Source: Balanoglossus misakiensis (lineage: Eukaryota > Hemichordata). From it: a stretch of 64,000 nt of DNA. The notes under the pieces were generated by a model. That model was given only the letters and a program-made list of their open reading frames with translations, had not been told where the DNA came from and ran no database searches. The position numbers and the translations under genes were made by a program. Positions 25,716 to 40,937 of the stretch are shown in pieces. The DNA is taken from the NCBI GenBank assembly GCA_040954595.2, contig CM082578.2:15748001-15812000 (forward strand), given 5' to 3'. Each line of letters starts with the position of its first letter. Position 1 is the first letter of the stretch.

Positions 25716-26860
25716 TAAGAATTGTGTGTAATTCCTTACCGGGAAAACCGGTGTCTCTTGATATTTTCCTGACAAATCTTGTCACTGCAAATCACAGACA
25801 GAATGGATTTGGTGTGTTTTAGTTTTGCAATGACAAATTAAGGCCATCATTTTCAGTCGCCAGCTGAAGCTTCTGGGGTAGACAGGGGTAGGTCTGCTGA
25901 AATGGAAATAGAACAAGAAAAAGACACATTATTGTCAAATCGACATTTGCATATGATAAATAAAATAGACCTTATGATAGTTTGCATGAATGTGGGTGTA
26001 AGTGTAAAAAGTTGTTCGCATGAAATGCTACAAGTAGGATGTCATTTGTGGAAACCAGGTGTAAATTGTGTGTGTGTGAAAAGTCATTTATTGTGGATAT
26101 GTAATAGAGGGACCGTGCTGCTACTGTTTTATGTGTCTATTGTGTGGTATTGATGGAGTTTTGTTTTCATGAAAACTGTTATTGTAGTATATGTCGCAAA
26201 ATGACTGTCAATCAAATCATATTTTTAAACATTCTGGATCACAGTGCCCCATCATTTTTAATAGGTCAAGCTAAATGTTTTCCCTTTCATCTACTATTTG
26301 AACAAGTAACACCTTTAATGGTTTTTCAATCTGTATCATGTACCATATGTGCAGTGTTAACAGTGAAACTCAAACAGCCATAAAATGGCCACATATTGTT
26401 GAAATTAAATAATCATTTATAAATCCCTCCTTTCATGATATTGTCATCACAATCCTTGCATATCACAGCACACAAATTGCCATTTAGTTATTTGAGGGAC
26501 AACCAAACTCACTTCACATATCAGTTTCTTATATCCCAACAATATTCATATCAGATTTAAACAAGAGGTTAATCTGTGAGACATTAGAGAGGGCGCTATA
26601 GAACAGAAATCCATTTGAGGAATCATTTGCTGGGATAGCTTTATAAAGTTGGACTGAGCATGAGTAAGGTACAATATAATTCATAAATCTGAAATAGATA
26701 CTGCATGCTGTATTTGTTTCAGATATGGTACTTATAATTAGTTTATTCAAAATCAAACACAGCAGTATTCTTTTTGTATGTTATCACAATTTACTTTAAT
26801 AAACTACAGTAACCTGAACTTGGAGGTGGGGCTGAGATGGGGCACTATATAACTGAAGAT

Positions 26861-26938
26861 CGCCACCATGAGTTGAAAATAAATATTCTTATACCCTTGA
26901 ATAAAATATCTCTGAACAATGTTGATCTCATGGTGGCG
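26861..26938. mobile_element. Short element with 12-bp perfect terminal inverted repeats
   Basis: CGCCACCATGAG (26861-26872) is answered by its exact reverse complement CTCATGGTGGCG (26927-26938), enclosing 54 bp of AT-rich DNA. This is the shape of a miniature MITE or a hairpin remnant. No clear target site duplication was seen. Confidence 0.4.
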
Positions 26939-27637
26939 CTGTTCACTAGCCTTACCACTATAAGCCATGGCTGCTGCTTGTTTCATGGTCAATAAAGACT
27001 GGCACATCAAAGTGCACTTTAATCGTCAATGCCCCATTAATGGCGAAGAAATTTCACATTTATATAAGTGGGAATTTGTACGTAGCATTGAAACAGACTA
27101 AGACATGTAAAGCGCAAGTTCATGACCTGAACATCTTCCTGCCGCTGTTACGCTGCCACTCAACCGGACAGGCATTGCATTTAATACCTTTTACGGAGAT
27201 TTTTGAAAACCATTAGATGAAAAGCCGTCAATGCTGTTTTGTGATCTTTGTCGAGAAGACGTTTTTATTGATGCTCTCAGTCGAACAGATGTTGGCGGCA
27301 CCATTGTAAAAAAAAACTCATTGAAAGAATGAACGCTATTGAAGATTCTTCAAAAGTGGTTTGACCATAAAAAAAACCCAGGAGTACTCTGTGATATGAC
27401 TGTAAAATAATTTGAAGGTTTCACATTCAGGGAAACTGGTTTTTCTCTCTTTTTTCTTTGACTTTCATTGGTTTAACTCATCTTTGCTCAGTGGATTCCA
27501 TCTAAAATATCATATACATTAGTCCTCGCAGAAGTTCTTATATCGATTGAATTCATAACACACACAAATATCTAAAAAGTCGCCATCTCAATTGAAGTGT
27601 AGTTTTTTTCTTCAAATTTCTCTTTGTATAAATGTCA

Positions 27638-27655
27638 CCCCCCCCCCCCCCCCCC
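27638..27655. repeat. Poly-C tract (18 C)
   Basis: An uninterrupted run of 18 cytosines, prone to length errors in sequencing and able to form a G-quadruplex on the other strand. Confidence 0.85.
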
Positions 27656-29927
27656 AGGACGCATCTGTATATATCTTTCCCCAAGGTCAGACCTTTTAAA
27701 AATTTACCCCCCCTCCCTCTTCCTCTTAATAACTGAAAACTCTCTTTTTACACATCCCACCCTAATAAGCATCCACCACCTGGGGAGGCAGTATAGAGAT
27801 AACAGCTTTATATCGCCTTGGCAACCATCAAGGTCATTGACAGTATTATCTTATATCTGCGGGTCTGGTTGTCATGGCAATTTTATATATTTTTCAGAAG
27901 CTGCAATTGGATCCTTGGAGTGAGAACATTGAAAAATGTAATCTTGTACACAACATGAAATAAAATGAATTGATGTTTAATTGTCAAAGATGATTAAATA
28001 AGAGGAATCTCACTCTTTTCTTAAACTTAAATATCACAAACTCACTTACTGGGTACATGGCTATAGTAAACTTTATGTAAAAATAATATTTGACTATGGT
28101 CTTTGATATATGAGATACGAAGCAGTAGACTGACATTATACTGTGCCTATTAAATATCACTTAATTTCTGAAAGCATAATACTTGTCAATCACAATTTGA
28201 AATTTTGAAATGATATAATGAACAAATATGTTTTTAAAAATATAATATTTTCCAAAACGTTAAATAAAATTGCTCTGAGTGTAGGGTTTGTGGAAACACT
28301 GTGAATATCTTTTTGAGAGTTAATTGCTTGCTATAAATCAAAGAGGCAAGTTTGAGCATCTAAAGTTCCACAATGACTAAAATTGTCTTATTATGATTGA
28401 CTTTGGAACATCTGGTGAGATATGACCATCTTTTTTGTGGCTAATTATGTCTGATAATTGCCACCTTTTACTCCCTTGCCCTTTTTTGTAGCATCGGTGG
28501 TTTCCGGGGTAACAGTTTCCTTAGGTGGGGTTGTTAATTCTGGTTCATTCTCAGAGTAGGGCAATCGCTGGTGTTTATGTCACAATGATAACAAAAAGAT
28601 CAACGCTACCCCCTGGTGTTATTGCCATGGTAACTGTCAGTTGCGATGCTGCTCAATTCTCATCCAGAAAAAATAAAAGAAATGAGTTTATGTGTTACTA
28701 TAGACTTAACCCAATAGGTGAGAAAATTCAGAACAAATTATATTAGCCTTCCATCATATAACAGGCTGTACTTGGTTGTTCCAGGCAATCTTCACATTAG
28801 TGAAGACATTGACAGATAAGTGGCCAGACAATTATGATGTCAATGCTCTATTCTACACTTTTGGTGTGTTCAACAACTTGTACACTTGAATGGATTAAAA
28901 TTATAAAAATTATGAATAATAAAATATGATTAAATATCTATATATATAGCAAAAGCAATTGTACCATTGAAAAAATTATTACTCGTCATGCAAAGATCAT
29001 AAGAAGATGCTGAATATACATATATGTAAGAGTTGGAATGATGCACTGAAAAGTTTATTCAGTTAAAAAATTCAGCACGCTGTGAAATTGCTCTGTTGAC
29101 ATTTGGATTATAGTGATCTTGTATTCTGCCAGATAATCCCGGGGAAAATGCCTTCATTTCAGGCATTTCAGAGAGTCAATTACTATTTTACTCGATGCAG
29201 TCTCCGGGGACAGCATTCATATTTCAGAATAGAAAATAATCAATTTTTCAACATCCCTTCCTGATTCACAGTAATGATACACCCTATCTGACCGCAGTCT
29301 GGCTTTATTTGATTTTATTACCGATCAGAAGCAAGGGGTTGGGGCGGGGGTGGTGTCACACTTGATAACCGTGTGTTCACCTATCAGGTCGGCAATGGTA
29401 ATTAACAACTGCATGGGATGGAAATAAAATATTCATGATCACTAAGTTTCATCTTTTTCCATGTAGCTCAGACCGAGCCACCTCGCAAATGAATGGACAA
29501 CACCACTGCTACAAATTCAATTGTAAATCCTATACTGCCTGCATGGGTTGGAGTTCAGCCTGGCAGCCACAAATTCCTTTGATGTGATGCCGAAGGTACA
29601 TCGGATCTTGTTAAAATGCAACTTGTGTTGAAAACCAATTAATGGCTAACTGACAGACTGAGGCACACAGAGTTTGCTCTTCCTGGATGTCACATCATTT
29701 GAAGCAGAAGTAACTGCAACTGAGAGCTTTCACTTTAACATTAGTCTGCTTGCGTGAACTTTAAATTGAATTAGAAGTTCATGCATATTTGGTAATTTCC
29801 ATATTATTCTCCTCCGGGATTACAATTTAACATCACCACTTAAATCAAGTAATAGAAATTGATATTGGACTATGAAAACGGAAAGCTTTTCTTACTGTTC
29901 ATTTTTCTGTTTGTCTTAATGTGTCTG

Positions 29928-29930
<3 letters not shown>

Positions 29931-29966
<36 letters not shown>
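29931..29966. repeat. (TG)18 microsatellite
   Basis: A perfect TG/CA dinucleotide run of 36 bp in the gene-free region. Confidence 0.95.
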
Positions 29967-29969
<3 letters not shown>

Positions 29970-32617
29970 AGTTTGGTAATTTGAATGACTAATATTAGAT
30001 TTTACCAAAATTTGGCAGACAGGTATTGATTTATTGATTTGAGACGGCCAAACCTGATTTGATTTGAAGAGTATGGCTTGCATATTAATGATATCATGAC
30101 TATCTATCTGAAAGTGTACAACGTATATCAATCAATATTCTTTGTCAATATCAAACTGATCACTTAACTACTTCTATGTCGTTCATAAAAAGCAGAAACG
30201 TTTATATAAAACAAAATAAGTAAAGTAGCTGTAGATATATTTTTTGGCACCAAAGAAAAGTTTGCTTTCAGTCTGTTTTCAGGCACAAAATATCCTTTAT
30301 TGAAATGTTTATCCGAAGAGTATATTGTCCTGGACCCCGGAGAACTATTAACTTGGGGAGTATAGTAGTCAGATAGGCGTGTAATAATATATCGAAGGTC
30401 TTCAGTTTGCCAGATTACTCTCTTTACTGCAGTACACACTACCATCTGTTGACCTTATGACCTGAGTTTGGATTGTCTCCACAAGTGCATTTGTGTCAGT
30501 CTGATACACTTTCTTCAGGTAAAATAAAACCAGACTTCAATGAAATGAAATTAGATTAGCCCAAGGCATCATGACCTCCTTAAGATAAGAACCCATTGAT
30601 CTGTTCGCAAGAAACTTGCATATGGTGTTGATCTGAAAGCAATTTACAAGCAATTCCAAGCAATAATTCTGACGGCATATCAAATCAGGTTTTAGTTAAA
30701 AGCTATGATTACTAAAAGTAAGCCAAAATGAAATTGGAATTAAGTTTATTTTCTTGTGATGCATCAGCTAGGACATACATTGAAGATGAACGTCATACTG
30801 ACAAAAAGCTGCAGTAAACTCAAACTTTGAACAATTTTTTCAGTATTATTATATTTTGAGTATCAACTATGTTTCTTGTTCTACTCTGTAAAACACAGAA
30901 TTGCTCAGTATTTTGATTTTCAACGCATTCCTTTATCCCATTACCTTGTCAATAATAACCGATTGATCTATATCAGTTTATCACAGTCACAAATGAAAAT
31001 AAAGAGACATCTCCCAATTGCTGTCTTAGAGTGTCATACTTCCAGACTTGATGTGATAGAAAACGTGCTGATAATTACCACTGAAAGGTTATTCTGTCAT
31101 CAGGTTAAAACCATATTGGAATTGGTTGTGGGTGAAAGGTTCCGGTAGATGATCCATGCCATTGATCTGATAAGTTTTCCATGGTGACAAAATTCCACTG
31201 GGAAGACAACAGGAAATGTCTGTAACACACGGAATGTGACCTGAAGGATCCTGGCTATCTCAATTACCATCAAAATACTGAATGCTCATGCAGCTAGTGA
31301 CAGGAAATTGATGGCTCCTCTGGAGAACTGTATGCAAGGAATCATCTTTACTGTAACTGATTGAGGAAATCCATCTTCTAGACATTATGTAAGCCATCAA
31401 TAAATGACGAAGAAAATACTATGAATGTCTCCAACAAACTATGATAAATTGACTACCTGTACATAATATTTTTTATGTCATCTACTTGTTCTTGTTGGTA
31501 TATACTCTTCATTCTTTGCAAATTAATTACTCATATATGATGTATATCCTTCATCAACGTTGATTACAAAAGTCGATATTAATAACATTATTCATAATTT
31601 GCACAACATACATTGTATACCTTGCTCTATGATGAAAATGTAAGTTTTAAATAGTTCAATTAAATAAATTACCTAATGCGTACATGTATGCTTGACTATT
31701 AATGGTTCCAAGATGGATTTTTGTCCTACAGAGAAATTTTCATAAGTTTTCACCTACTCTGGCAGTAAATGATATAGGATTTCAGCAATATTCGACAAAA
31801 CATTTAGTTCCACCTACAGCGATTTTTTTCCATTCCTCCCACCTTATGGGTTTCCCACGTTAACAAGAATACATGCACCTCATTTTAATGGAAGTCATCT
31901 TACAGTGTGAAGATGAGAACATATGTGTTTGTGTCAGGGATAGACAGGGATTTACAATCTAAACATACAAACTGTATTTGTGATGAGGCATAATGTTTCC
32001 ACCAAAGACTACTCTCAGTCATGCATTGAATGTTTTCTATAGCAAACACGGATGAACTAAATGCAACTTGTAGGAATAACAAGTGTGTATATATAACTGT
32101 AAAAGAGATTCTGTCTGCCTAAAATGCCTCAGACAGCTGGTAAAGGTAAAAGTAATCTGAATCGAAACACAAAGAAACCAGAAAAGTATTGCATATACCT
32201 CTGGCAATCAGTACATCACTTTGATGGGAACATGCTTTTAAAGAAATGTGTGGAACACATAAAAGAAAATTAAGAGACACGTACATTTTGTAAACTGTGC
32301 TGAAAGTATTTTTGCACATTCCATCTCAAACCTACCCGATCTGAGTCTTACAACTTAAATGGCACACATAAGCTTAGAAACTATAAAAGCAAAAACATTT
32401 TAAAAGATGTGGTCATGTTGCTTTTTAATACAAATATGTATTTTCTATCTGAAAGTGTGGAATTTGGCCAAAAATTCCATGTAAACTCTGGCAACATCCT
32501 ATATACATTGACATGTCTCGATTTCAAATTGACTTGGTTGCTTTCAATTACTACCCAAGTGATATTTAATTTATTTAATTTACCTGGCTTGGTACATTGA
32601 TCAGCATACATGACACC

Positions 32618-32906
32618 TGATAGCGCCGTACAAAAATAATGCTTTGTTTCCCCTTACACTCATCAGCTTGATTCTGTGTGTATGAAATTGATAGGGCCAT
32701 ACAAAAATGAGGTTTTGTTTCCCATACAAAAAAATAATAAAATACAGCAGTTGCTCCCATCAATTTCAAAATGAAGTTTTTGATGCTACTTCAAACTAGA
32801 ACGCTTATTTGTTAGTCAGAAGGTACCGTGTAAAACAGCCTGAGATGTATCCACGGATGAAAGAAAATAATATATTGGCAGCTGTTCCCATCAATTTCAA
32901 AATGAA
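32618..32906. repeat. Two interleaved pairs of short direct repeats
   Basis: A 35-bp motif starting TGATAG and ending TTTGTTTCCC occurs at 32618-32652 and 32689-32723 with a few mismatches. A second motif of 29 bp containing CCCATCAATTTCAAAATGAA occurs at 32747-32775 and 32878-32906. The pattern suggests local duplications or a decayed repeat element. Confidence 0.6.
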
Positions 32907-35900
32907 TTTCTCTTTGATACCACATAGGTGCAATATGTGATTTTGTAGTGAGTAAAACAGGCTTTAGAATTTATGTGGTGTAGATCATCACTTAAAAAAA
33001 TTAGCTTTACTCCTGCTCGTACCATATTCCAAGAAATTTCCAAAAAATAAATTACCAAAAGATGTGCAATTCAGCAATGCAATGAGCTTAGATAAGCAAA
33101 TATATAGGAGTGTCCTGTGTATCTCAGATCTTTCTATTGAACATTTTCAAAGTGTAGTCAACATAGCTGCTTATTTTGCATATGGCTTGTATTGTTATGG
33201 CAATATTAATACTTGCAGCCCCACAAATGACTCTGAGTCTCTCAGTTTCTGTTTTTTTTTTATTGAAAACATACAATTCTGCAGATGAAAACTTTGGTTG
33301 CACATTGCCCATGGCTTCGCTCTGTAAGTGCAAGTCCAATCTAGTTTTGTAGACAAAATTCACTCTTTTCTGTATGCTAATGAAATGAAAAGAGAGATAT
33401 TTGTTCAGTAAAAATTTAACAATATTGTGTATGAATCCCAACCAAAGCTATACATCTCAACATGCATGCTTCCACGCAAAGCATGTATGTCAGACTTTTG
33501 AGGGTGTTTTCTTTTCAGTTTGCAATTGATGTGCTTCACGGCTTTCGAGAATATTGAAATTTAACATGAAACTAGTAAAAGATGGGTGTTCATCTTTGAT
33601 ATCTGATATGTTGCACGGAAGACTGGCAAATGTCATGCGTCATCTCGCTTCAGATTTCGCTCTACCCGCTACATCGGATAAGCTACAAAATTGGCGTCAC
33701 AGGACCATACAGCCTTGAGCCATCTCGTGCAGCACTTCTAGGTGAAATCTAGATTTGTTGAAGTCTCTTTCAACTTATAAAGAATTTATAAAGAGCAAAG
33801 ATAATGCTATTTATCTGATTTAACATGTTGCAAAAAAGATTTGTGTTCTTGTCTTGTGCAGGTCTCTCGGATAAACAAGATTACCGTAACACAAAACAAT
33901 CACCCTTCATTTGATTTAAGAGTTTTCTCAAATTGCTATATCCGTGCTCTACTTCACAGTACAGACAAAATTTCTTGAGTATATGTTAAGGTTAAAGTAT
34001 TAAAAAGGGGGATTCAGTAACTTGTACACCATTGAGATGAATTTTCTGAGCTCCATTATGCCTATACACAATTTTCAATCTCACCACTTTTATCATGTCT
34101 TCTATTTATCTTGAATCTATACTCTTACACCGACATCCTCTGGTTACTTCTAGGAAATTCATACTTGCATTGAATATATGTCACCCTTTTCCCATGCTCA
34201 GAATCAATGCACAGAGAAAACTCAGATCCATAGAAAACACAGAGATAGATTCAAGACAGTCAGTACCTTCAGCTCTCAGATGTGTGTTTGTGTGGAATGA
34301 TTTACAAAGATCGTGATTACATCAGTCACTAATGTTATGTATGCAGCACCCGCCAGTCAATATTTAGTGATTTTCTTCAGGTGTTGATTTTTCCAAGAAA
34401 ATCCATATGGATATTGTTTCATCTATACCCTCAGGTAAAAACAGAGTCAGACCCAACCTACAGCGAATATACAACAATAAATGAAGATGTTTTTAATATC
34501 ACATTTATGGAGCATTTTAGGACATCTAGACAAATGATATGAATGACTTAATTGATACATGCATGCATAAAACAATATCTCTGAGCGATATTTATATTTT
34601 GAACTTTGAGTGACGGATGGGCTGAGATGCTAGCTAACAATTATCTGTTTGAATTCACATGCATTAAAAATATTATAAGACATAGCAATTAGAATTGATA
34701 TTGTCATTATTGGGGCAGGCAAGCATACATGAATGAAGTCATTTGATTTTGAAAGATCTCTGTAATCAGAGGAAATTGAGGAGTGATTTGTGTTGTCGTG
34801 ATATTCAGGCTGTGAATAAATTGATTGCAGATTATAATCCAAGGTACAAAGTTGTTTTTTTACGATATAATCATGAAAACAAATGAGAGAAAATCTATCT
34901 GTACTTTTGCAATATTAGGAAGTAATAAATAATCCATGCAGAAACTGAAGAGACGAGTGACTTCATTATTAACCGTAACCTTTGACAAATTGTGCTGAAT
35001 TTCTCTGTGATTTTATCACAAGGTCATAATTCTAGGGACCTCGAATTGTTTGACACAACTGTCAATACTGATGATCTTTCAACTGTATGTTGATTACTTT
35101 GTCTATTTGCTTGGCTGATCTCATTTCATTGTCTGTCAATCACATGAAAACATTGACTTCTCTGAGAATTTGCTTCACTGATTAAAAAAAATCGCTACAG
35201 GACCTAAAGTTGCGTGAACAGGATATTTCTTCTGTGTGGCCATGCAAGGATGTACAGCAATAACGCTGTTCCTGTCTAAGGATACAAAATTAGTGTTCTT
35301 CATTCTAATACCTAGTACTTGGAGTTAGAAATGTTTCCTGTTGTTACTACTTGAGAATTACTCCAGGAGAAAATGACATGTTTCTGTTGATCGCCGATTC
35401 ACTAACATGCCGCTTTTATCAGCCTTCCCATTTTGCCTTCAAGTGTTTTACAGGGATATCTGGAACGTTCTTAGTAGAGATTTGACAGAGTGTGAATTGA
35501 TTCACATACTACGTACATTCACATGTACACGTATACCGGCTGGGGTGGGGAAAAAAACCAGATTTATGAATTTATAACAATTCTTTGAAAATGAGTTTTT
35601 ATGTAATAATATCCCGATAATATAGAAGCAATTGTGTAATATGGATATTTATACCTAGCATGTGGTTTGGTTGAAAATATTACTTCCTGCACCAGAACTT
35701 TGAAATGTTTGAAGTATATAAATACAGGATACTACGCAGGAATTAAGGCCACCCTGACTTCTACATTATGCAAACATACATTATCGTACCCCAGGCTCCA
35801 CACGTTCTTCAAGATTTGATGAAAAACAGTTGGCAATAAAAGATCTTTAATGTTACAAACTCAAAAATGGATTGGGGCTTAATTACATCATTTATCAAAC

Positions 35901-38900
35901 ATTTAAATCTTAATATTCTTAAATCTTTCAGTTGAGTGCATCTGTATATAATCTCATGTTGGTGAAAAACATAGAATTTTCTGTTCAAATTCTAGTGTGT
36001 AGGTGTAACAATCTTGCAAGGAATAATCTCTCTCCTGGGGCCAATCAAGAACTGCATGTACATTGCCTTGACATTATAGTGTGCAGCTGGTCTAGACATT
36101 GCTTACGAAAATGATTTGTCTATAAAAATCACACTGCATGGTTAAATATATCTGTTTTGTTTTTTCCTATTGAGCCCTTGCGTTGCAAAACCATAAATTT
36201 TCATCTGCTAACAGTGAGAATAAATCACAAAAGGTTGTATAAGATCACACGCACACCAAACCTATTATATCAACAGAGAAGAATTTCCCCAGCCTGTTAT
36301 TAAAATCACCTAATGATGATGCATGTCGCACTGAAGTTTCCTTGAAGCTCGAGCTGTAAATTACCTAGTAATTCTTGGTGCGTGATAACGATGTCAACTC
36401 TAAATTAGTTATTTCAATTCATGGAATACTAATATGCAAATAATATTAGATGCTGTATTGTTCGTAAATTGGACTCTCTGATTTGTATGGTGTGCGTACT
36501 TGTCTTGATGCGATAGAAACTGCACGTTCCTCAGAGGTTTATATTATTATGCTGAAGATAATATGAAAAAGATCAGGTCCTGATTCTACAACTGAATTAA
36601 AACAATTTAATATTTCTGTGATGTGACTGAATAGTTGATTTTAGAAGGATAACTAAGCTGTGTGAATTTCATAATGAAAACAAGTTCATATCTACTGTAC
36701 ACGTACGTCAAATAGTGGTTTAGTTTACAGCAATTTCATTAGGACCTGATCCTCTCTGACGATTAGATCTGCCAGTGTCCACACTACTCCATGTCAAGTC
36801 ACATGCCTGACAAAATGCATTAAGTCAGCTGACCCAGTACGACCTTCATTTGTGTAGATATGGAACAACTTGCTTCAATGTGTAACTGGTAATGGGAGGG
36901 CAATATAATCTAATTGCTTATTTCAAATTTTACCAACTCTGTACGAAAAAAAGTTATGATTTAAATCTTTCATTGTCTGACCATGGATGTGCTATTTATG
37001 AGTACATCGATCGTCCCATATCTTTATCAATCATCACACAAGATAAGGTTGATTAAGGGGAGGTTGGGGAGGGGATCAAATGATGCTCCATTGTGCATTG
37101 ATTTCTCGACTGACCACATAACACATAAAATATGATACGTCATACAATTCTTTTTGTGTAAGTAATCCATTCTGAAAGTCGTGATTGTTGGAAAATGGAA
37201 AGATTGATTGGATATACTGAGAGGTAAAAAGTGGATTTCAGGAAATTTAGGAAAATTGTCATATAGTTACACCCACTCAATGAAAATGATATGCCACGGT
37301 TGTTCTAGCTGTTGCTGGAGGGTCTGTGCATGCAGTTTGATACTTTGATAAAAGCGTGTTGATAGATTGATGCCATACCCAGTCTGTCACAGGCATTGCA
37401 TATCAAAATCCAAGGACAACATCATCTTGAAGTTGAACTATTTACAACTTATGAAGCTGCAAAGTTCTCACTTTGAAATTTCAGTAAAAATAGAATCTAC
37501 ATCATCAGTACATCGACTGCAAGATACCGTAGATAGTGAATTAGCCAAAAGAGAACAAAACAACAACAGAAATCGTTTCACCAAAATGCCATAAGTTGAG
37601 CTACAGCAGATTTTTCTGATGTCTGTTGTCCAATATTTCTCAGACGACAAAATTCAAGCTTTTAAAATCATTGCCTGGATTTGACAAGATTGATGTCTGG
37701 GAATAATGGGACGCTTTTAACATTCCACAGTCTGATGATATTGAGCCGCTTCGCAACTACATGTATGCAAAATCATTAATTAAGGTGACGATCGAAACAA
37801 CAGACAAACGGTGCAACTCTCAACCACAGCTGCGGTTTTCTCATCGCTGTCTCTCTCTATATAATTCTTGCAGGATTTATTTCAACAAATGGAAAAACTG
37901 ACTGATGTTGAAGGTTTCAAACACATGAACACCACCAGAGGTCATTAAAAAGCAACATGCAACAAATTTCACACTTTAACAGCCATGACTTTTGTATCAT
38001 AAAATTTGATTTTGTGGAATGTTGCCAGACTCCATCGCCGCCAACAGCAATCTTCCAGACATCAGACAAATAAGACCCTTAACTGACACAACAAATAAAG
38101 AAAGTCTTCTATTTGTATAGTGATTAGCCCTCATGGTATATACCATGTTCACACTGGGTAAAATTGGAAACGTTTCAGAGACACTTTTTGCCATTTGTAA
38201 ACACAGGATTAATCCTCTGAGTCGCTTTGAGTCCACACACACAAAGTTCATGCATAGACCCTTAGCTGACGCTCGGACTCCTACAGACATTTCATGCCAG
38301 TATTTGAGTTGAGACCGTTACAGATGTATCGCTGCAGGTGAACAGAAATTCAGTCACTGTACCATGCATGCATGCTTCATATCATGAATTGGCTTGTTCA
38401 GTGACTCACTCTACCATCTTGTTTGTGTTAGCATAAAAAATCTCAGAAACTCAAGAATGCATTGTGTACATATCCTGCAGGGATTGTAGGAAACACCTCT
38501 GCATGTCAATTACATCCATCACCTTGGTAACCAATCATACTGTATCACTTACAACAGCAAACATTGACTGAGTATCTAAAACAAACATTCATTTTAAATC
38601 CCAGACTTGAGCTAAGTCTAATTATATGTAAAATATTGTGCCAAATCTCTTGAAAACAGCCAGTGTACATCTGATTAGGACTATCCAGCTGTATTCTGGT
38701 TGTTTGTTGTACTCCACAGCCTTAAATGTAGAATCTTTTTGAACAATGAAATAGACATTTGAAAATGCGCCCCAATGAAAGAGATTTTGATTGGGAAAAT
38801 CAGTATTTCGAATTCAGTGTCAAGGACACTTGAGGGCATAGAAAAAAGCTGCTGAACAAAGTCACTTAAATGTCATTTTATTTCATACCATATCATTTCC

Positions 38901-40854
38901 TTATAGGTATAGTTATTGTTATATGAAATCAATTATTTTCTTGGAGTCATCATTTTACATAATTGGTGATATCTAAATCTCTATAATTCCCATAAGTATC
39001 ATGCATTTCCCCCTTTGTAGTAATCTTTATTATTGGCCAGTAATTGCATGGTACTAATGATGGTTACAAAACGATTGTAATAAAACACCAAGGTTTAAAT
39101 GTTCTCCTGCGTTCATTCCCGTAATCATTTGTTATACATACCCTACATGTACCTATCAAATCTGACACTTCCTTTATACCTTTACAGCAATTCATGATGA
39201 GCCCTGTGTGGTTTCTAATGGTTATCCAGCAAATACACGAAAGGTTTTAATGGGAGATTTCGTACTTGCAAAAATTGCATTGCTGATCGAGCTTGAACAA
39301 GCAATTGGACTTCCTCCCTTGTGAAGACATGACAACCTTCAATCTATCTTGTCCTTTCTTGGTTTTGCCAAACAGACAATTTGGCAGAGTTTAAAGGCAG
39401 GAAACCTACACTTTAGAGATGCGACTAATTTTTGAAGTTCAAGGGTAACATTTTCATGGCTATTACTACGAAGCTTCGCCAATGAAAATTGAAAGATTTC
39501 AACTCAAAGCAGTAAAACACAGCTCTAGTATTTGTGTTGAAAATTTGTAAATGTGATCGATATTCGAAAGATCTGCAGTCAAGCCACTAGAATTTAATAT
39601 TCAATGCAAAAATCATCTCAGACAAATGATCCAAGGAGGTGCCAGTGGTGGTTGTCATGGTAACTCATACCACAGTAAGTTGATTACCCGTACTTGAGCG
39701 TTTAGTTTTGCCGACTTAAACCCTTTTCAAGTGTGCAGGTAAAATGGGAAAGACATAGATTTGTTGATTACATCTGTTACCGCATTGCACTACAAACATC
39801 TCGTGACATATTATGGTGAATTTAGAAAAAAGAATTCACTACAGTGCACAGCAATTATAGTGCTTTAGGTTTGTAAATTTGTTCCTATTAAAATTGACCA
39901 TGTTAGTTGTAAACATTAATTGACTTCGGCAAAACATCTACAGGCAAAAACAACAAATCAAACAGCAAGATGTCTGGAGACCAGTTTATTAAATTACCAG
40001 TGAAAACTGATTACTGCTGAGAAGAGAGAAGCTCAGTACACAATAAATAGGTTTCCCGACATCATGCAGTTTGATTTGTTGCGTTTTGCCTTAGATGCTG
40101 TGCCAATTACTAACTTTATGTTTACAACTAATATCACTAAATTTTGCAAGCCTATTTTAGTATTAAAGTATTAAGCATTAACATATTGCTGGGTAACTGT
40201 TTTCAAAATTATTTTCTAAAGTCTCCGTAACTTAATTGGTATAGTACTTCCCTCATCTCAGTTGGTGTTCTATGATGATTGAGGAAATGTTTATCTTCAA
40301 CAAAATTGTATGAAACTTATCATACCGTGTGATAATACAAGCTGTTAACGGGGGCGTCGGTTTATCTTCCTTCCATTGAATATTTCAATTTAGCCGAGAA
40401 GGTAGCGGACTGATGTAAAAAACATCTGCCGCTTAGAGTTGTGAATAGCGGCATTGAAATCTCACTGATAAGAGGCATGTACCGAGTGCTGGATTCGCGT
40501 TCTCTCATTTACGGCTAACAACCCGGAATTCTCATTATCTCAGCTTCAGTGCCGAAAGGCAATATCAAACGATGAAACCACAGCTGTTGGACTTTGTTAA
40601 AAAGAGCAAATCTTTGGTATGTGATCGCCCATCAAACGCTGCAACTGTTAGGGGTTGTTAGGAATACAGATTGAGGTAAAAGTGATAAAAATCTGCTAAC
40701 ATGAACTGCACACTGTCTATAGCTCAATTTATTTGATCCCTTGCAATCTCATCTCTATTTTTCAGAAGTGCCTTACAACCACCGTACAGATTGGTAAAAC
40801 ATGTCCCTCATCAATATGGCAAAGTAGTCTCAATAATATATCCTCTCTAAAATA

Positions 40855-40937
40855 TTAACTCTTTCACACCCATTTTCCTGATAAAAGGTCCAAATTTACA
40901 GTGGGCTGGACCAAAACTAAAGTGGAGAAATTGGTTA
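40855..40937 (+). mobile_element. MITE-like repeat, copy 1 (TTAA-flanked)
   Basis: This 83-bp unit begins TTAACTCTTTCACACCC and ends with TTAA. It shares an order of motifs with copies at 45717 and 50191 (AAAGGTCCAA near the centre, then GGACCAAA). TTAA at both ends is the target site used by piggyBac-type transposons, but the assignment to that superfamily is inference. Confidence 0.5.

Noticed and set aside
29916-30131. Minus-strand frame with HTHTHT run
   Set aside because: Translation of the TG/CA microsatellite.
34095-34316. 73-codon + strand frame
   Set aside because: Briefly considered as a reverse transcriptase tail remnant, but no conserved motif is present.
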